NCBI GenBank assembly: GCA_028023455.1
Contig: JAQFVV010007276.1
Coordinates: 52,008-116,007 of the forward strand
DNA length: 64,000 bases
Direction of reading: 5' to 3'
Source of the DNA: Epiperipatus broadwayi
Lineage: Eukaryota > Onychophora > Udeonychophora > Euonychophora > Peripatidae
Shown: one piece after another, positions 46,846 through 58,636 of the stretch
Numbering within the stretch: position 1 is the first letter of the stretch
Layout: each line of letters begins with the position of its first letter
Notes under the pieces: generated by a model
Told to the model about the DNA's origin: nothing
Seen by the model: the letters and a program-made list of their open reading frames with translations, nothing else
Databases searched by the model: none
Translations under genes and position numbers: made by a program

Positions 46846-47110
46846 TCAAGCAACTTTCAACTATCCACATTATCTCATATTACTGATACACATGACCACA
46901 CACATGTAGAAAAAATAAATAATCACCAATATATGTATTTCGTGCTAAACCATCACTCATCAGTTGGTCCCACACATATGAGTGCTGGTAAATACGTAGT
47001 ATATTGGTGATTATTTATCTTTTCTACATGTGTGTGGTCATGTGTATCAATAATATGAGATAGTGTGGATAGTTGAAGGTTGCTTGAAAGTCTGAGTTCA
47101 AATCCCCTAT
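46846..47110. mobile_element. Hairpin (foldback) element, second family member
   Basis: Arms of about 125 bp, near reverse complements (outer GACTTTCAAGCAAC and GTTGCTTGAAAGTC, inner ATAAATAATCACCAATATA and its complement), around a short centre. The core is shared with the 3629-3957 hairpin. The right end reads GAGTTCAAATCCCC, close to a pol III B box. Arm divergence is higher than in the 3.6-kb copy, so it is older. Confidence 0.85.
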
Positions 47111-48354
47111 ACCTACAATTAAGTTCCAGCTGTAAGATTGCCTGTATTTCAAATCTTAAATATAGCATATGTATACATCCATGAGCACTCACACATCACA
47201 ATACATTTATCAGTGTACAGATTTAAATCAATAAAAGAATAAACTTGTTAAAAAACATATGATAAATTGTGATGGAATGACAAAATGAGTAAAAATATAA
47301 GTATGTTAGGAGAAATAATTAATTAACTGGATTTATTGATAGAATTAATTCTGGTTATGTTTTACCTGTATTGCTGACAATTACAAATATGCATCTACAA
47401 CACACAAAATTGTGATTTTCTTCAGAAATGGCCAGCATTGTTACTAGGAGCTTTTTGATAGCTTCAGAATTAAGCTTTAAAATATAGCAGCATTAGTTGA
47501 TGTCCCTTCTATTAGATAACCAAAAACTTACACCTAATGACTGGTGAAGCCACTATAGAGACTTTTTCTTTTTCTAGTAATGAGAACTAGATTCTAATTT
47601 AGTTGGCTGACTATATTAGCTTGTTTAACCCATTCAGTCAGCTAAATAGGAATCTAAATCTTCTTTTATAAATGTTTCAAGTGTTCTTTCTAAAGAAATA
47701 ATATTTTTTGGTATTACTTAACAATTTTTCACATAAAAAAAATTCTGTTGATATTGCTGCTATTTCTCTAACTTCTCAACGTAGGGTTAGTTTTTTTTTA
47801 TATAAAGAATAAGATCTCAACTAGTGGAAAATAGTCAATCAATGAAAAGCACCATCAACCAATCATAATTCAAAAAAATAACAAATGATTACAAATACTA
47901 GATTAGAGATAAAATTAACTATATAATTATAGATTAATTTTCATTCAAATTTGAAATTTTTGCAGAATATAAAAGTTTGCATATTCCTCTCTCATCTTTC
48001 TTTAATTAGTAAAAAATTGTAAATGAACATTTATGGTAATATTCTGCATATACAAAATGAGTTTATATTAAAATTGTGAAATAATGAATAAAGATTTCAT
48101 GTCTAAATATTCTAGATAATCTGATTTCTCCTAACTAGAAATTTTCAAAAGATTACAATATAAAATATTAATGAACTTTACTGATGATTATGATATTGTA
48201 TAAAATGTGCATAATGATCTCTATCTTGTTTCAAGTTTAGATATATTTCAAAAGCTTATATTATTAACAAACATTTTATAACAATTGGCAGAAAGCAATT
48301 GATGATGAATAACTATCTACTTCTTGATTACATGGCCTCTTTATAAAAGATTCC
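47111..48354. other. Non-coding AT-rich stretch
   Basis: No gene or element recognised. Confidence 0.5.
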
Positions 48355-48891
48355 TGCTATACCTGTGCATGCATATTTTATTTAAAGCATAAATAGTTAT
48401 GTGTATATAGATTTTAAAAAAAATAATATCGCTAGAATACTCCAAAAACAGAAAGGAATAATAATGATATGCTAAAAAGAAAATTAGTTTAATGCAAGAA
48501 GTAACCGGCTAATTTGCAAAATAATAAAACCTTACTTTATGTAAATTAACAAAGCTGAAGAGAGTCTGCAGAAGAATAAAATCAGTACAATAAAATGGTG
48601 TATTGAATTCTGTTCTGAGGTCAATTCTGTTCTTCTGAAAATTAGTAAAGAAGAGTTCTAATCAAGAATCCAATTTCACTATCTCAGAAATATATGTGTG
48701 AACAATAGCATAATTACAAAATTATCGAATTAAAGAGACATTAATATATATTAAATTTCTACAGAGATATAAACTGTTAAGTGATCATAACCAATTGAAT
48801 TACTAATCTTTGATTAATATTATATACAGAATAAAATAAACTCTAGAATTTATTATTAAACTTTGTATTGTTTTTTAATAAACCATTAAAA
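48355..48891 (+). mobile_element. 5' LTR of a decayed Gypsy element
   Basis: It begins TGCTATACCTGTG and ends near AATAAACCATTAAAA, a diverged direct repeat of 51082-51603. Shared blocks include GAAAATTAGTTTA, CAGAAGAATAAAA, AAAATGGTGTATTGA and TTTATTATTAAACTT. Confidence 0.85.
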
Positions 48892-51081
48892 TCCAGATTC
48901 CAATATGCCATAGTCAACAAAAGCAAAAGCACTGGGGAAAAATATTATGTGGATCAGCTTCACAAAAGGATCTAATATATGATATAATTCAGCATTGCAG
49001 TTGAAACGAAAATGCAGATCAATTTGACAATGGCTTTTGATATAAAAAAATTCGAATCAATGGCAAATATATGTGAATGATGTAAAGAAGTAAATGCATA
49101 TGAATGGAATAACAAATAATAAACTTAAAGTTGCAACGCTATTATGGATATTAGGCAAAGATGTATTAAATGTGGCAACTCATTTATGCAATCTGAAATC
49201 GCCCAAAGAAATACCTGACATGGAGTTATTAAAAAAATTAGACATATTTTTAAACTTATAACATCGAATTTATGTCGCATCTTCGTTTTCATGGGAGGAT
49301 GCTGTTGCAAAATAAAACTATATGCTAATATGACTTAGTCATATGGATACTAGCAATGGATTGTGAATTCACAAATTTATCGATATATTGCTGAATCAGC
49401 TACTATAGGAGATAAGACAAGCGAAAAAGAACTAACATACCAAATCAATATAGAATGGGCATTAACTCAATGCGACAGAGGTCAAGACTTTTGAAATAAG
49501 TGTAAATGCAGCAAAGCCATGAGATATATCTAGAAAGTTAACTCAGACCCCTCCTACTTGCTATTGCTGTGGAAAAACAGGTCCTTTAAAATCTAAATGC
49601 AGATTTAAAATGAAAAACTGTTTTAACAGTACACTGGAGGTCATCTGTTAAAATTATGCAAGCAACAAATGACAAAACAGGATTTACAATGAAAGACTAA
49701 ATCAAGGGAAGGAGTGTCTAAGAAGGTTGCAATGATGAAAAAAGTAAAATATAGTGATATGCATAAATTAAATGGGAGTCTGCAGTCAAAATTAAAAACT
49801 GGAAGTTGTCAGCAGAGTGGGATATCATTAATATTGTTGAAAGATTGGAAAATAATTTGTAGAAAGACAAAGGTTGGTGTCGAATTAAAAAAGTCTAAGG
49901 TAGTAGTGTCAACATAAATGGAAATTTTATAGTGATTAGGGAAATAGCTACAGCACCTGTAGTGGTAAATAGCCATGATATAAAATTACCATTATATATA
50001 ACTGAATACAATAGTAATCCAACATTAGGAATAAATTGGTTTAAGCATCTGAGGATAAAAATTGAACAGCCATGAAAAATTGTCAAGAGTGTCAAAGCAT
50101 AGCAAATTTACTAAGAAATTTAAATTCTAGTCTAAAGCTACATAAGTTTGCTAGCAAGTTCATTTAGACCATTTCATGAAAAAATATTCTTTGTATCCAC
50201 AAAATGTATATTCAAAATGGATTGAATTACAAAGAATAAATAACACGAGAGCACAAAAAGTGCAATAGAAGTTTTAAATGAATTCTTTGCAATACATGGT
50301 TATCCAAAATTATAGTGACTGAAAACAAAATTGAGATTAGCTCAGAGAAATTCATAAACTTCCTTGTACTGCAGGTGTTACTGCACATATTGACATCAGC
50401 TTATCACCTACAGTCTAATGGAATAGAGAGGAAGGCAATACAACAACTGAAAATTGTATTAAACAAACAGGAATATGCGAACATACACAAAGCAATTACA
50501 GTTCCCATGTTTTACCAGCATTTTACCCCTAGTGTGGTCATAAAGAAGACTCCCACAGAATTGTTATTAAAATGGTGCATGAGAAAAATAGAAAGAAAAA
50601 TGACTTTTCGGAAAACATTAAATTTACTGTTAATCAAAATGTATGTACTAAAGATATAATAAAGAGGAAATGGTTACAGGAATAATTATGAAAATAGTAT
50701 CTGCACAAACATGTGAAATAAGGTTAGAAGATGGCAGAATTCTGAGATGTCACATAAACCATATTAAAGAATGGAGAATAGACACTTTAGAAAACATAAT
50801 GGTTATTCTGACATTAGAGAAAGGAAATAAGATATAAGTTTCTGATGAAACAGAATTAAAAACATCAGATAACTATCCAGTTCAAAAAGAACTCATAGAA
50901 TTAAATAATGAATGAGAAGAAAATACTATAGAGCAAAATGGAGAAGAATTAACTCAAACAAGGCCTACCCAAGCATGGAGAAGACTGGTAAAGTTACAAG
51001 ATTATATTGTAAATAAAATAAAAGTTGTAAAAAAATTTCTGTGTAAATAAATTCTGTGTGTTTCTGGAGTACAAAGGGGAA
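48892..51081 (+). pseudogene. Gypsy gag-pol remnant (gag knuckle, protease, integrase pieces)
   Basis: In order: gag core remnants (49040-49520, e.g. LWILGKDVLNVATH), a zinc-knuckle segment near 49555 reading CYCCGKTGPLKSKCRFKMKN in which the histidine is replaced by proline, protease-like KLPLYI..GINWF (49980-50045), integrase zinc-end CQECQS near 50085, and an integrase core remnant with SAYHLQSNGIERKAIQQLK (50395-50450, where the family has SAYHPQSNG). The stretch HFTPSVVIKKTPTELL follows. Reverse transcriptase and RNase H are missing between protease and integrase, and stops and frameshifts occur throughout. It resembles the K02A2.6-like Gypsy group. Confidence 0.82.
51071..51081 (+). promoter_or_regulatory. 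Polypurine tract of the Gypsy element
   Basis: ACAAAGGGGAA lies directly before the TGCTATA start of the 3' LTR, the expected site of plus-strand priming. Confidence 0.7.
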
Positions 51082-51603
51082 TGCTATATCTGTGGATTTA
51101 TATTTTATTTAAAGTATAAATAAAGGTGTGTACAGATTTAAAAAAAATAATATTACTAGAATATTCCAGAAACAGAAAGAAATAATGATATGCAAAAAAG
51201 AAAATTAGTTTACTTCAAGAAGCAACAGGCTGATTTACATATTAATAAAAATCTTGCTTTATGTAAATTAGGAAAGCTGAAAAGAATCTTCAGAAGAATA
51301 AAAGCAGTGCAGTAAAATGGTGTATTGAGCTTGAATTCTGTTCTGTGTTCAGTGCTATTGTTCTGGAAATTAGTAAAGAAGAGCTGTAATCGAAAATGCA
51401 ATTTGACTATCGCAGAATATGTGTGTGAGTAATAGTGTGTTTACAAAATTATAGAGTTAAGAGACATTTATATATATTAAATCTCCATAGAGATATGAAC
51501 TATTAAGTGATCCTATACTCAACTAATAAATAGCCAGTTGAATTACTAAATTCTTGAATTTATTATTAAACTTCGTGTTGCTTTTTAATAAACCATTAAA
51601 ATT
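51082..51603 (+). mobile_element. 3' LTR of the decayed Gypsy element
   Basis: It starts TGCTATATCTGTGG just after the polypurine tract and is collinear with the 5' LTR. Multiple substitutions and small indels between the LTRs indicate an old insertion. No clear target-site duplication was seen. Confidence 0.85.
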
Positions 51604-52048
51604 ATCCAACTGCCAAGTGACTGGTTAGCCCTTGATGTATTAATTCCCTAACCAAAAAATTTGTTCTTCAGTAGATCATCTAACATTGAATGTATAAACA
51701 CACACACACACAAATATATATATATATAAATTATAAAAATATAGATAAAGACAAAATAATTATAAGCCATATTTTTTGTAAATATGTCTTAGTTATACTC
51801 CTGCTTTACAAATTAACTTTAATTAGAAACATCTATATAAGTTATACAAATAATTCTTAATAATAAAAAAAAATAACTGCTTACCTAAAAATCAAACAAA
51901 CATATATTTCAGTATTACACCAATTATAATTAATAAAAAAAAAAGTATTTATCAACAAAATTCAAATCTTAGATAATAGTTGCAATTAAGATATTACTAA
52001 AGACTAGAATACATTACTATTCAAGTACTGTATTATAATTAGTATATT
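51604..52048. other. Non-coding AT-rich stretch
   Basis: A (CA)n/(TA)n microsatellite lies near 51698-51728; nothing else is recognised. Confidence 0.5.
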
Positions 52049-52102
52049 ATATATACAGCTTGCAAAACAAGCTCTTAACAAGCTTTGTAGAATATCCCCA
52101 AA

Positions 52103-52142
52103 CTCAGACCGGTTTCTGCTACTGGTATCCTCAGTGAGGTGC
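52103..52142 (-). ncRNA. Hammerhead-like motif, second family, left arm
   Basis: Minus strand: GCACCTCA, CTGAGGA, TACCAGTAGCA, GAAAC, CG, GTC, TGAG. Both core boxes and the GUC triplet are intact, and helix I (CUCA/UGAG) pairs perfectly. Helix II does not form well in this copy, so activity is doubtful. Confidence 0.5.
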
Positions 52143-52287
52143 TAGGATATTCAATCATTAGATTAAACATACCAGGACAAGTCCAGCACTTTATCTAATG
52201 TATAACTATTAGGTAGAAAATCTGAAATTTTCAAACATCCATATGTTAATCCAGATCTAACTTAAATCTAATGATTGAATATCCTAG

Positions 52288-52324
52288 CACCTCACAGAGG
52301 ACAGTAGCAGAAACTGGTCTGAGG
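52288..52324 (+). ncRNA. Hammerhead-like motif, second family, right arm
   Basis: Plus strand: GCACCTCA, then CAGAGGA (core U4 changed to A), GAAAC, TG, GTC, TGAGG. The core mutation and a short helix II argue against activity. Confidence 0.4.
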
Positions 52325-52377
52325 TTGGGGATATTCTACAAAGTTTGTTAAGCGCTTGTTTTGCGAGCTCTATATAT

Positions 52378-52981
52378 AACATTTGTAAACATAAGCTTTA
52401 GGTCATGTGACAAGTGACTTGATTTTTTTTTTTTATTAGTATAATATTGAAATATTCACTTAAGTTTTCCTTCTTACTGTCAAGATATTCCCTTGCACAG
52501 TTTAACACAGCACTAGCATAATATATTTAAGAGCTAAAGATTCCTGGAATGATGTTCAATCTGTTACATAAGTGCTCAAATATTACATGACATGGTCAAG
52601 CAGCAATCATTCAATTATTTATTAAGCTACTGATAAATGAAATAAGGCTAGAAGCATATTTATTAGCTATCAATAGACAATATATATATTCAGAATAGAA
52701 AACTGAAACATAGTTTCATATTGTCAAAGTAACAAATTTCTTCTATATAAAAACTTGGAAAATAACTCATCACTAACTCAGAAATTACAATAGTTTATTA
52801 ATCCCACTATAGTATTTAGAGTATGTTGTAATCAAGAATAACAAATGAAAAATTGATTATAGAAAACCACATTAAAATATATCCAATTAGATATTAGATG
52901 ATTGTAGCAATGAATGAGTCCCAAAGTACAAAAACAAAACATTGCAAGAGAAACTTTAGATTGAGGGTAATATTGTAACAG
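52378..52981. other. Non-coding AT-rich stretch
   Basis: No gene or element recognised. Confidence 0.5.
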
Positions 52982-53232
52982 TCAGAAAACGTGTGACTCG
53001 TAAACATAGTGCAGAATTCGACCACCACACAGAACAGCAGCACCATCGAGGTAGCGAAGCCACCCGTGTTACTGAGTTCGAACATAGTTTATCGGATCCA
53101 CAATACAATCCACGAAACAACGCATCTGATGCGACATTAGTAAATATTTCCTTAGGCACGGTGGTCAGGGATATGCAAGAGATTCATGATTTTATTCTCG
53201 AGTTAGCCAATAATCAAACTAATATTAATTAA
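52982..53232 (+). CDS. Unidentified GC-richer open frame, gag-like N-terminus or exon
   Basis: After an acceptor-like TTGTAACAG a frame runs open to TAA at 53232. It is markedly richer in G+C and CpG than its flanks. The product is hydrophilic: RKHSAEFDHHTEQQHHRGSE then ATRVTEFEHSLSDPQYNPRN, ending with an amphipathic VVRDMQEIHDFILELANNQT. The last part resembles the coiled N-terminal region of LTR-element gag proteins. No in-frame ATG precedes it. AATAAA follows at about 53280. It could be a terminal exon or a retroelement fragment. No family is recognised with confidence. Confidence 0.4.
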
Positions 53233-53820
53233 ACATTCATATTTACATAATCGAGGAAATATTATATAGAATGGGTATTGAATAAATGAAATATAACTGC
53301 AGACGTATAGTTTAAAATGATTTATTCACACATTTTAATAAGAAAATCATTTACTAATAATATTTTATGGATTCAAAGCTTCATCAGCTGGATTTGCAAT
53401 ACTATTATATTTTAAAGAATACATTTATTTATTTATTTATACATTATTTTATATTGAGGACTTCAGTAGCGGTATTTCCGATACTGTAATGTTTACAAAA
53501 GAAATACATTTATTTGAAGGTGTAATCTAGCTACCTAAAATTCTCGAGTAAGTATTTCTAATGCATGCCTTGGGGAATTTATACCTTTGCAATGCAAGAG
53601 TCTAAAGTAAAATTTAAGAGTAGCGGCGGACATATATTTATTTAATTAAAATATTTATCTTATGACTAAGGGCAAACATTTATTTGAGAGTGAATTACGA
53701 AGATAATGCAGAGGCGGAGTGATATATAGAATAATAAAATTAAGTAAAGGAACACGTGGTACGCTTTAGAAAGGCGATATGGAATGGCAGTATATTGAAA
53801 CTGCAATGCCGCGAATGAGT
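53233..53820. other. Stretch between two unidentified open frames
   Basis: Two phrases with TTCAGTAGC or TTCATCAGC next to ATTTGCAATACT / ATTTCCGATACT (53380-53490), each followed by ACATTTATTT, suggest a small diverged duplication. No gene is seen. Confidence 0.4.
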
Positions 53821-54042
53821 TTATAAGACTGTCGGGCTGGTCTCTGCCATCGGCCCGACGAAGTAAGGTATCACATAAGCATAACCAGGGACAAGCGGTC
53901 CGTGTCGCAGTTTGCCGGCTGGCTGCATGACGTCGTCAAATCCTACGGGAGCACCCATTATGTCCGCTTGTGTAGGACAACTGGGGTTAATTTCAACCCT
54001 GAAGAATCCGGAAATTTCACGGCAGAATGGGTCATCGCGTCT
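53821..54042 (-). CDS. Unidentified 73-residue frame in a CpG-rich island
   Basis: After the acceptor-like TTACATTTTAG a minus-strand frame encodes RRDDPFCREISGFFRVEIN, PSCPTQADIMGAPVGFDDVM, QPAGKLRHGPLVPGYAYVIP and YFVGPMAETSPTVL, ending TAA. It is about half G+C, against a quarter around it, with many CpGs. The plus strand is also open across the same stretch (DCRAGLCHRPDE..SQFAGWLHDVVK), so the coding strand is not certain. No domain is recognised. It may be the last exon of an unknown gene, a piece of a recently arrived element, or a CpG-rich regulatory segment. Confidence 0.35.
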   Translation of the reverse strand, partial: RRDDPFCREISGFFRVEINPSCPTQADIMGAPVGFDDVMQPAGKLRHGPLVPGYAYVIPYFVGPMAETSPTVL

Positions 54043-55865
54043 CTAAAATGTAACACATGTATAATGTATAAACGATTATGATGAGATTTAAATAGATTTC
54101 TAACTCGGCCCTACATTATCAACATTTACTAAAGAACGTTGGCGACTCTCAAAGAAATGTAATTTTCTAGAATTATTCATTAAGATTTAATAAATACAAA
54201 ACCTATATAAACTGGGAGTTATTACAACTAATATGCCAGCCATTTGCGAAGTAGTAGACCCTGCATTACAATAAATGATGTACTGAATGCGTGTCAATTT
54301 ATATGAAAGTTAAGTTATTTAGGAAAGTAAATATTAATGAAAATTTGACACGCATTCATTGTTTTAAGCGATCATAGATTTAAACTTTGAAAATTGAGAC
54401 AATTATGAGCATGCAATAATTAAATAATAACTATAGATAAAAATGTAGATTATAGAAATACGCACCCAAGAAAGATAGAATGAGGTAAGCTAGATTATTA
54501 GAGACATTTACACATTACATTAATTATTCAATTTTAGTTATACAAATGATAGTTTTTACATTTTATAATTTAGATAAGTAATATGAAGAAGAGCTATAGC
54601 ATGTTATTAGAGTACTCTAGAGTTTGAACACAGACAGGTACCTGTTTTATAAGAAGTTTTCTGATTCCATTAGTTTAGCAGCAAAAAGTTCACGAGTGGC
54701 AATTCTTTCTTGTATTTAGATATTTCATTTACTTTCATAGCAGCAGCAGCTTTCTCATTTATTTCAGGCAGCAGATCTTCATGGTGAATTTATGACGGGC
54801 AATGGAAAGTTCGGCATCCGATAGGCCATCTCCCGATGGAGAATAATCTAGGTACTTTTACTTGGTCATACCTTGGCAGGAACAATTTATTTGGAGACTC
54901 TCAGTGATCGAGAGCAAAGCTAAAGTTGAAGTGAATGTCTCCAGCAAGTCTAAGATGGCCTCTTTCTTATCTTAATCTTTCACATTTTTGTTAAGGTATT
55001 TTTAGGTTCTACTTAATCTGCCCTGAGGATAATCAATGCATTTTGTTGGTTTTAATTAAAGAAAGCTGCCATTCTATTGTTTACATTTTACATTTACTAA
55101 TTACATTTTGGGGAATTTTTCTTTAATTAAACTATTATCTATCACTGACCGATGCTTTTAAATTTCAAAGACAAAAAGGGAACATAAGATTATTTTAACT
55201 TTTAATTAAATATTACATCAGATTTTTTTACAATTATTATTAAATGAAATTTAAACAAAGCAATAAATACGAACTTTATAATCCAAAATAAATGATTAAA
55301 ATTATACAAAATTATATAACTATAAGAAATCTAAATTATATTATTTTATCCCTATTTATTGCCTTTAATTTGAGATCGAAATGTGTGCGTGTTTATGATG
55401 AATTCTACATATATTTATACATTTTTAATATTGCTAAACACACAACTCGATACCAAAAAGTTTAAATTTGGGCGGGATAGACCGGTCAGTGAGAGACGAC
55501 AGAAAAAGGTAAAACTTAAGATTCGAATACGAATCTTACTGTTTCAATATGGATAGGATATAAAATCTGATTTGGCATAACATGGAGATGAAAAAACAGT
55601 ATAAAAAGAATGCCACAGGAAGAAATGTGTTGCAGCTTTATTTTCTACATAAGAAGTTAAAGAAATTATTATTATATAAAATAAATAACTATTTATAATG
55701 AAACTGTCAAGTCCCATCTCCTAAAATAAATATAAATGTTTTAAATGCTTTTGTGAGATATAAATTTAATATTTCAAATAATCTCCTTAAGTTATGTTCT
55801 GGAACAGCATTATTTTTTGTTTTCGTAGATGACACTATTAGTATTTGGAATTTTAATACTTATAC
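54043..55865. other. Mixed stretch, decayed minus-strand coding traces
   Basis: Near 54830-54640 on the minus strand short readable pieces (PSGDGLSDAELSIARHKFTM; then, in another frame, QERIATRELFAAKLMESENF) suggest a decayed protein of unknown type. CpG content stays above the window's background. No complete feature. Confidence 0.35.
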
Positions 55866-57179
55866 TGTGACAGTCAGATTATGTATGCTGGTTTAACCTA
55901 GTTCGAATACTAGGCGAAAGTACCTCAAGGCCAACCATACGCGAGATATTAAATCAAGAATACTATGACCTCTGCCCTATTTCGCCTATTCTCGAGGCTA
56001 ATTTACGAACCAACAACACCATCTGAGCCACACATAAATTATTTTTCAACCGGCCACAAAGCTTAGCAACAGCGGTAGAGACATGGACGGGAAATCCTAA
56101 GGAGCTAAATAGTTAAATGTGCAAAAGTACTAAGAAATGTGTTTTGCGTTATGCGTGCCTGGATCATTGAAAAGTAAAATACAGCATTATAATAAAATTA
56201 GGAAACTCAAGCTTTTGATAGTTAAATAATATGTTTAATTAATGACTTTAATAATATGACTAATGATATAATGGCCTCCGCTATTCCTCTAAATTAATGA
56301 AACAAAATAATTAGACAATAAAAACGGATTAATAGGTTTGCGGTCTAAATCTTTTCTTCCCAATTTTATTAAAAATTGTCAACTCGATCTTCTCGATAAA
56401 GTACGATAACAAAAAAGAATCTTTCGCCAAGCAATTCTAACTGCTTTGCGCTAAAAACAGTGTTTAAAAATGATTTAAAACGTATATAGCTAAATCAGAT
56501 ATACGTGATAAGCTAATGGCGGACAAAAGAGGCGTTATCAAAGAGATCAAGTTGGCACACAAAAGAAACTGACTCGTATTTAGTTAACAAACATAAATAA
56601 AATTGGAAAGAGATTTTAAATGAACAAAAATTAACTATTAACTCATCCGCAATGGAATACTAAATATTTACACTGGTTAGTAAGAAAGAATAGCGAAGGG
56701 AAAAAGGTTACATAATAGATAGATGATCACACAATATATATATTTAAGGTTAGTCTTTACATAGCAAATACATATCAATTCACTGAAGCAATTAGAAAAA
56801 AAATGAACAAAAGGTAGCATAAGAAATAGTTCAATAGAGGAGATACGATTACCGTCCCTTTTCCTGGGTCATGTTCCCTACGGCGTTCGTGGCTTGATCC
56901 GACCGTCGAGATGTAGTTGTCCGGACAATGAAAATATGTAGTATGGTTTCACGAAAAGTTCTCCAGACACGGCACAGAGTTCAGATGACTATTGAATGGA
57001 TATTAAGGCATTTTGAATGGTATTCCGGAACCTCGGCGATAGGCAAAGCTATCTATTTGCCTAGCCGAGCATAGTAGAAGCTATCAAACTTATATGATTT
57101 TTAGCTTGAGCAGGTTCAAATTTCTTCATGATTTGTAGACAACAGTTGTAGACTTTTGGGAATAAAATCACGAACAAAA

Positions 57180-57360
57180 TCTGACAGAGTTCTCCTAAGA
57201 GAAATCTGAATGCACCTTGCAATAGCAAAATCGGAAAGAATCACCTTCACAAGGAAAATCAGAATCAACTGAATCCTTCAAAAGGAAAAATCTGAATAAT
57301 CCTTCCAAAGGAAAAATCTGAATATGTGAATTCTTCAAAAAGAAAAATCTGAATCCTCAA
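57180..57360 (-). repeat. Leader tandem repeat in the LTR, ~25-bp units
   Basis: About five imperfect units containing AAAAGGAAAAATCTGAA (plus-strand reading), just downstream of the TATA box in element direction. The same array is in the right LTR at 63265-63450. Confidence 0.8.
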
Positions 57361-57376
57361 TCTTTTGTTCTCCCTT

Positions 57377-57385
57377 CTATTTATA
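57377..57385 (-). promoter_or_regulatory. LTR TATA box (left LTR)
   Basis: Minus strand TATAAATAG within GAGGGTATAAATAGAAGGG, a strong core promoter that fits the minus orientation of the coding remnants. Confidence 0.7.
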
Positions 57386-58219
57386 CCCTCTCTGTCAGCT
57401 ACCTTCTATTGTTTGTATGATCTGAGATCTTGATAAGCCCCCCCATGCTCCTTTGTTTCAAAGCAACACTTTCTAAAAATAACTTTAACTTTTTTACTCT
57501 AACTTTCTTACTTCAAAGTTTGAATTCTCTTAATTAAAAAGAAAGAAAGAGCAGGCCATCTTTAATTACACTTGAATGGCTCACTAATTAAAACTATACA
57601 TTCTTTTAGAACATGTTGGCAGGCTTATCTCAAAATCAAATCATACTAAATATTTTAACAAAATTTTAACAATAATATATTATTATTTTTTTATAGTAGA
57701 ATAAGCATTTTATTTCAGCAGAATTTTGCATTAACTCATATATATACGCTAGATGTATATATATGTTTGACTAATAGGTTAAGCACTTTTTCTTAATAGA
57801 ATGAAATTTATTTAAAACAAAATATTTAAATGTAATACACATTTAATAAGCATAATTATTTTTAACTCTAATGCAAAACCCTGCTGATATTGGACTATAA
57901 ACTTAATTTAGGTCTACAATATTAATCAAGTTTATAGGAAGATGTGAAGCATGGATTGGACTTCAGATCCATTGCTTCATTTCCCAATAGTTAGTGAGCA
58001 AAAAAAAATGTTTAAAAAAAATGCTGTTGCTTCAGGTCAGAGGTAAGAATTTTGTGCCAGGTGAGTTCAAGCCTACTCTTTATTTGCTGTAATATTTAAT
58101 TTGTTGCTACCTACGGTGTTTTCTTTACTTTATTATATCTAATGGTTTATCCATAATTCAATCTTCTGTCTTAAATCGGGTCTGTGTTGTATTTAGTCTA
58201 ACATGGTATGTATCTATTT

Positions 58220-58636
58220 TTAATTTGCATATTTTCCGGGATCTGGTGGTACATAAGGTTTTAAGTTTCTGTTTCTAATATTATATTCTCTTTTTATGCT
58301 GAGATTATTTTTCCAAAACAAAACACTTATTCCACACTTCTTTTTTAACAAATGAGGGCCTTTATATATTGGAAAAAACTTTTTTACTTCTCTCTGCACT
58401 ATACTAGTTGGCCTCAGATCTCTCAGCCACACTTGCTTCCTTTGCCTGAATTGATATTGGCGGTTTCGTTTTGTCTTCCGATGCAGCACTGCCCGTCTTA
58501 ATCGTTCGCTTGTGATCTTTTGGTTTCCTAGTTGGTCTATTTTCTCCTCTTCCACTAGGATTTTGGTTTTGAATACCTGAAGACATGCTGTGGCATACTG
58601 CAAATGTATCGGAGTAGCTCCAGTCAAGTCACTCAT
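58220..58636 (-). pseudogene. Integrase C-terminal fragment of Gypsy pol
   Basis: An open frame of 138 codons encodes the end of a Ty3/Gypsy integrase. TGATPIHLQYAT corresponds to the end of the catalytic core, where the family has S/TGATP-like residues. It is followed by a basic linker, then VWLRDLRPTSIVQREVKKFF and PIYKGPHLLKK, the C-terminal chromatin-proximal (GPY-type) domain. It ends NLKPYVPPDPGKYAN. The catalytic D,D,E residues and all of reverse transcriptase, RNase H and protease are missing. The frame's ATG overlaps the gag frame's stop (ATGA). A large deletion joined gag to this piece. Confidence 0.8.

Larger units (their letters stand above)
52049..52377. mobile_element. Foldback element carrying hammerhead-like motifs in both arms
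   Basis: The left arm (about 52049-52172) and right arm (about 52258-52377) are reverse complements with scattered differences (GCAAAACAAGC, GAATATCCCCAA, CAATCATTAGATT and complements), around a ~85-bp spacer. Each arm contains a sequence organised like the 27.9-29.3-kb ribozymes, including the shared GGGGATATT after the cleavage site. No coding capacity. Confidence 0.8.
55866..57905 (-). mobile_element. Left LTR (3' LTR) of a young minus-oriented LTR element
   Basis: It matches 61951-64000 over its whole visible length with about ten small differences (for example an 11-bp insertion in the right copy near 62840). Its inner boundary lies at or beyond 57905, since the right copy runs off the window. 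On the minus strand it ends CTGTCACA at 55866. It contains a TATA box and a leader repeat. LTR near-identity implies very recent insertion. Confidence 0.9.

Noticed and set aside
52894-53159. Minus-strand frames opposite the 52982-53232 frame
   Set aside because: The plus strand gives the more protein-like, hydrophilic translation with an amphipathic helix; the minus frames are cysteine/tryptophan-rich by-products.
55890-55920. CCTAG-TTCGAATA-CTAGG hairpin at the LTR end as a tRNA
   Set aside because: Only a T-arm-like hairpin is present; no acceptor, D or anticodon arm surrounds it in either LTR.
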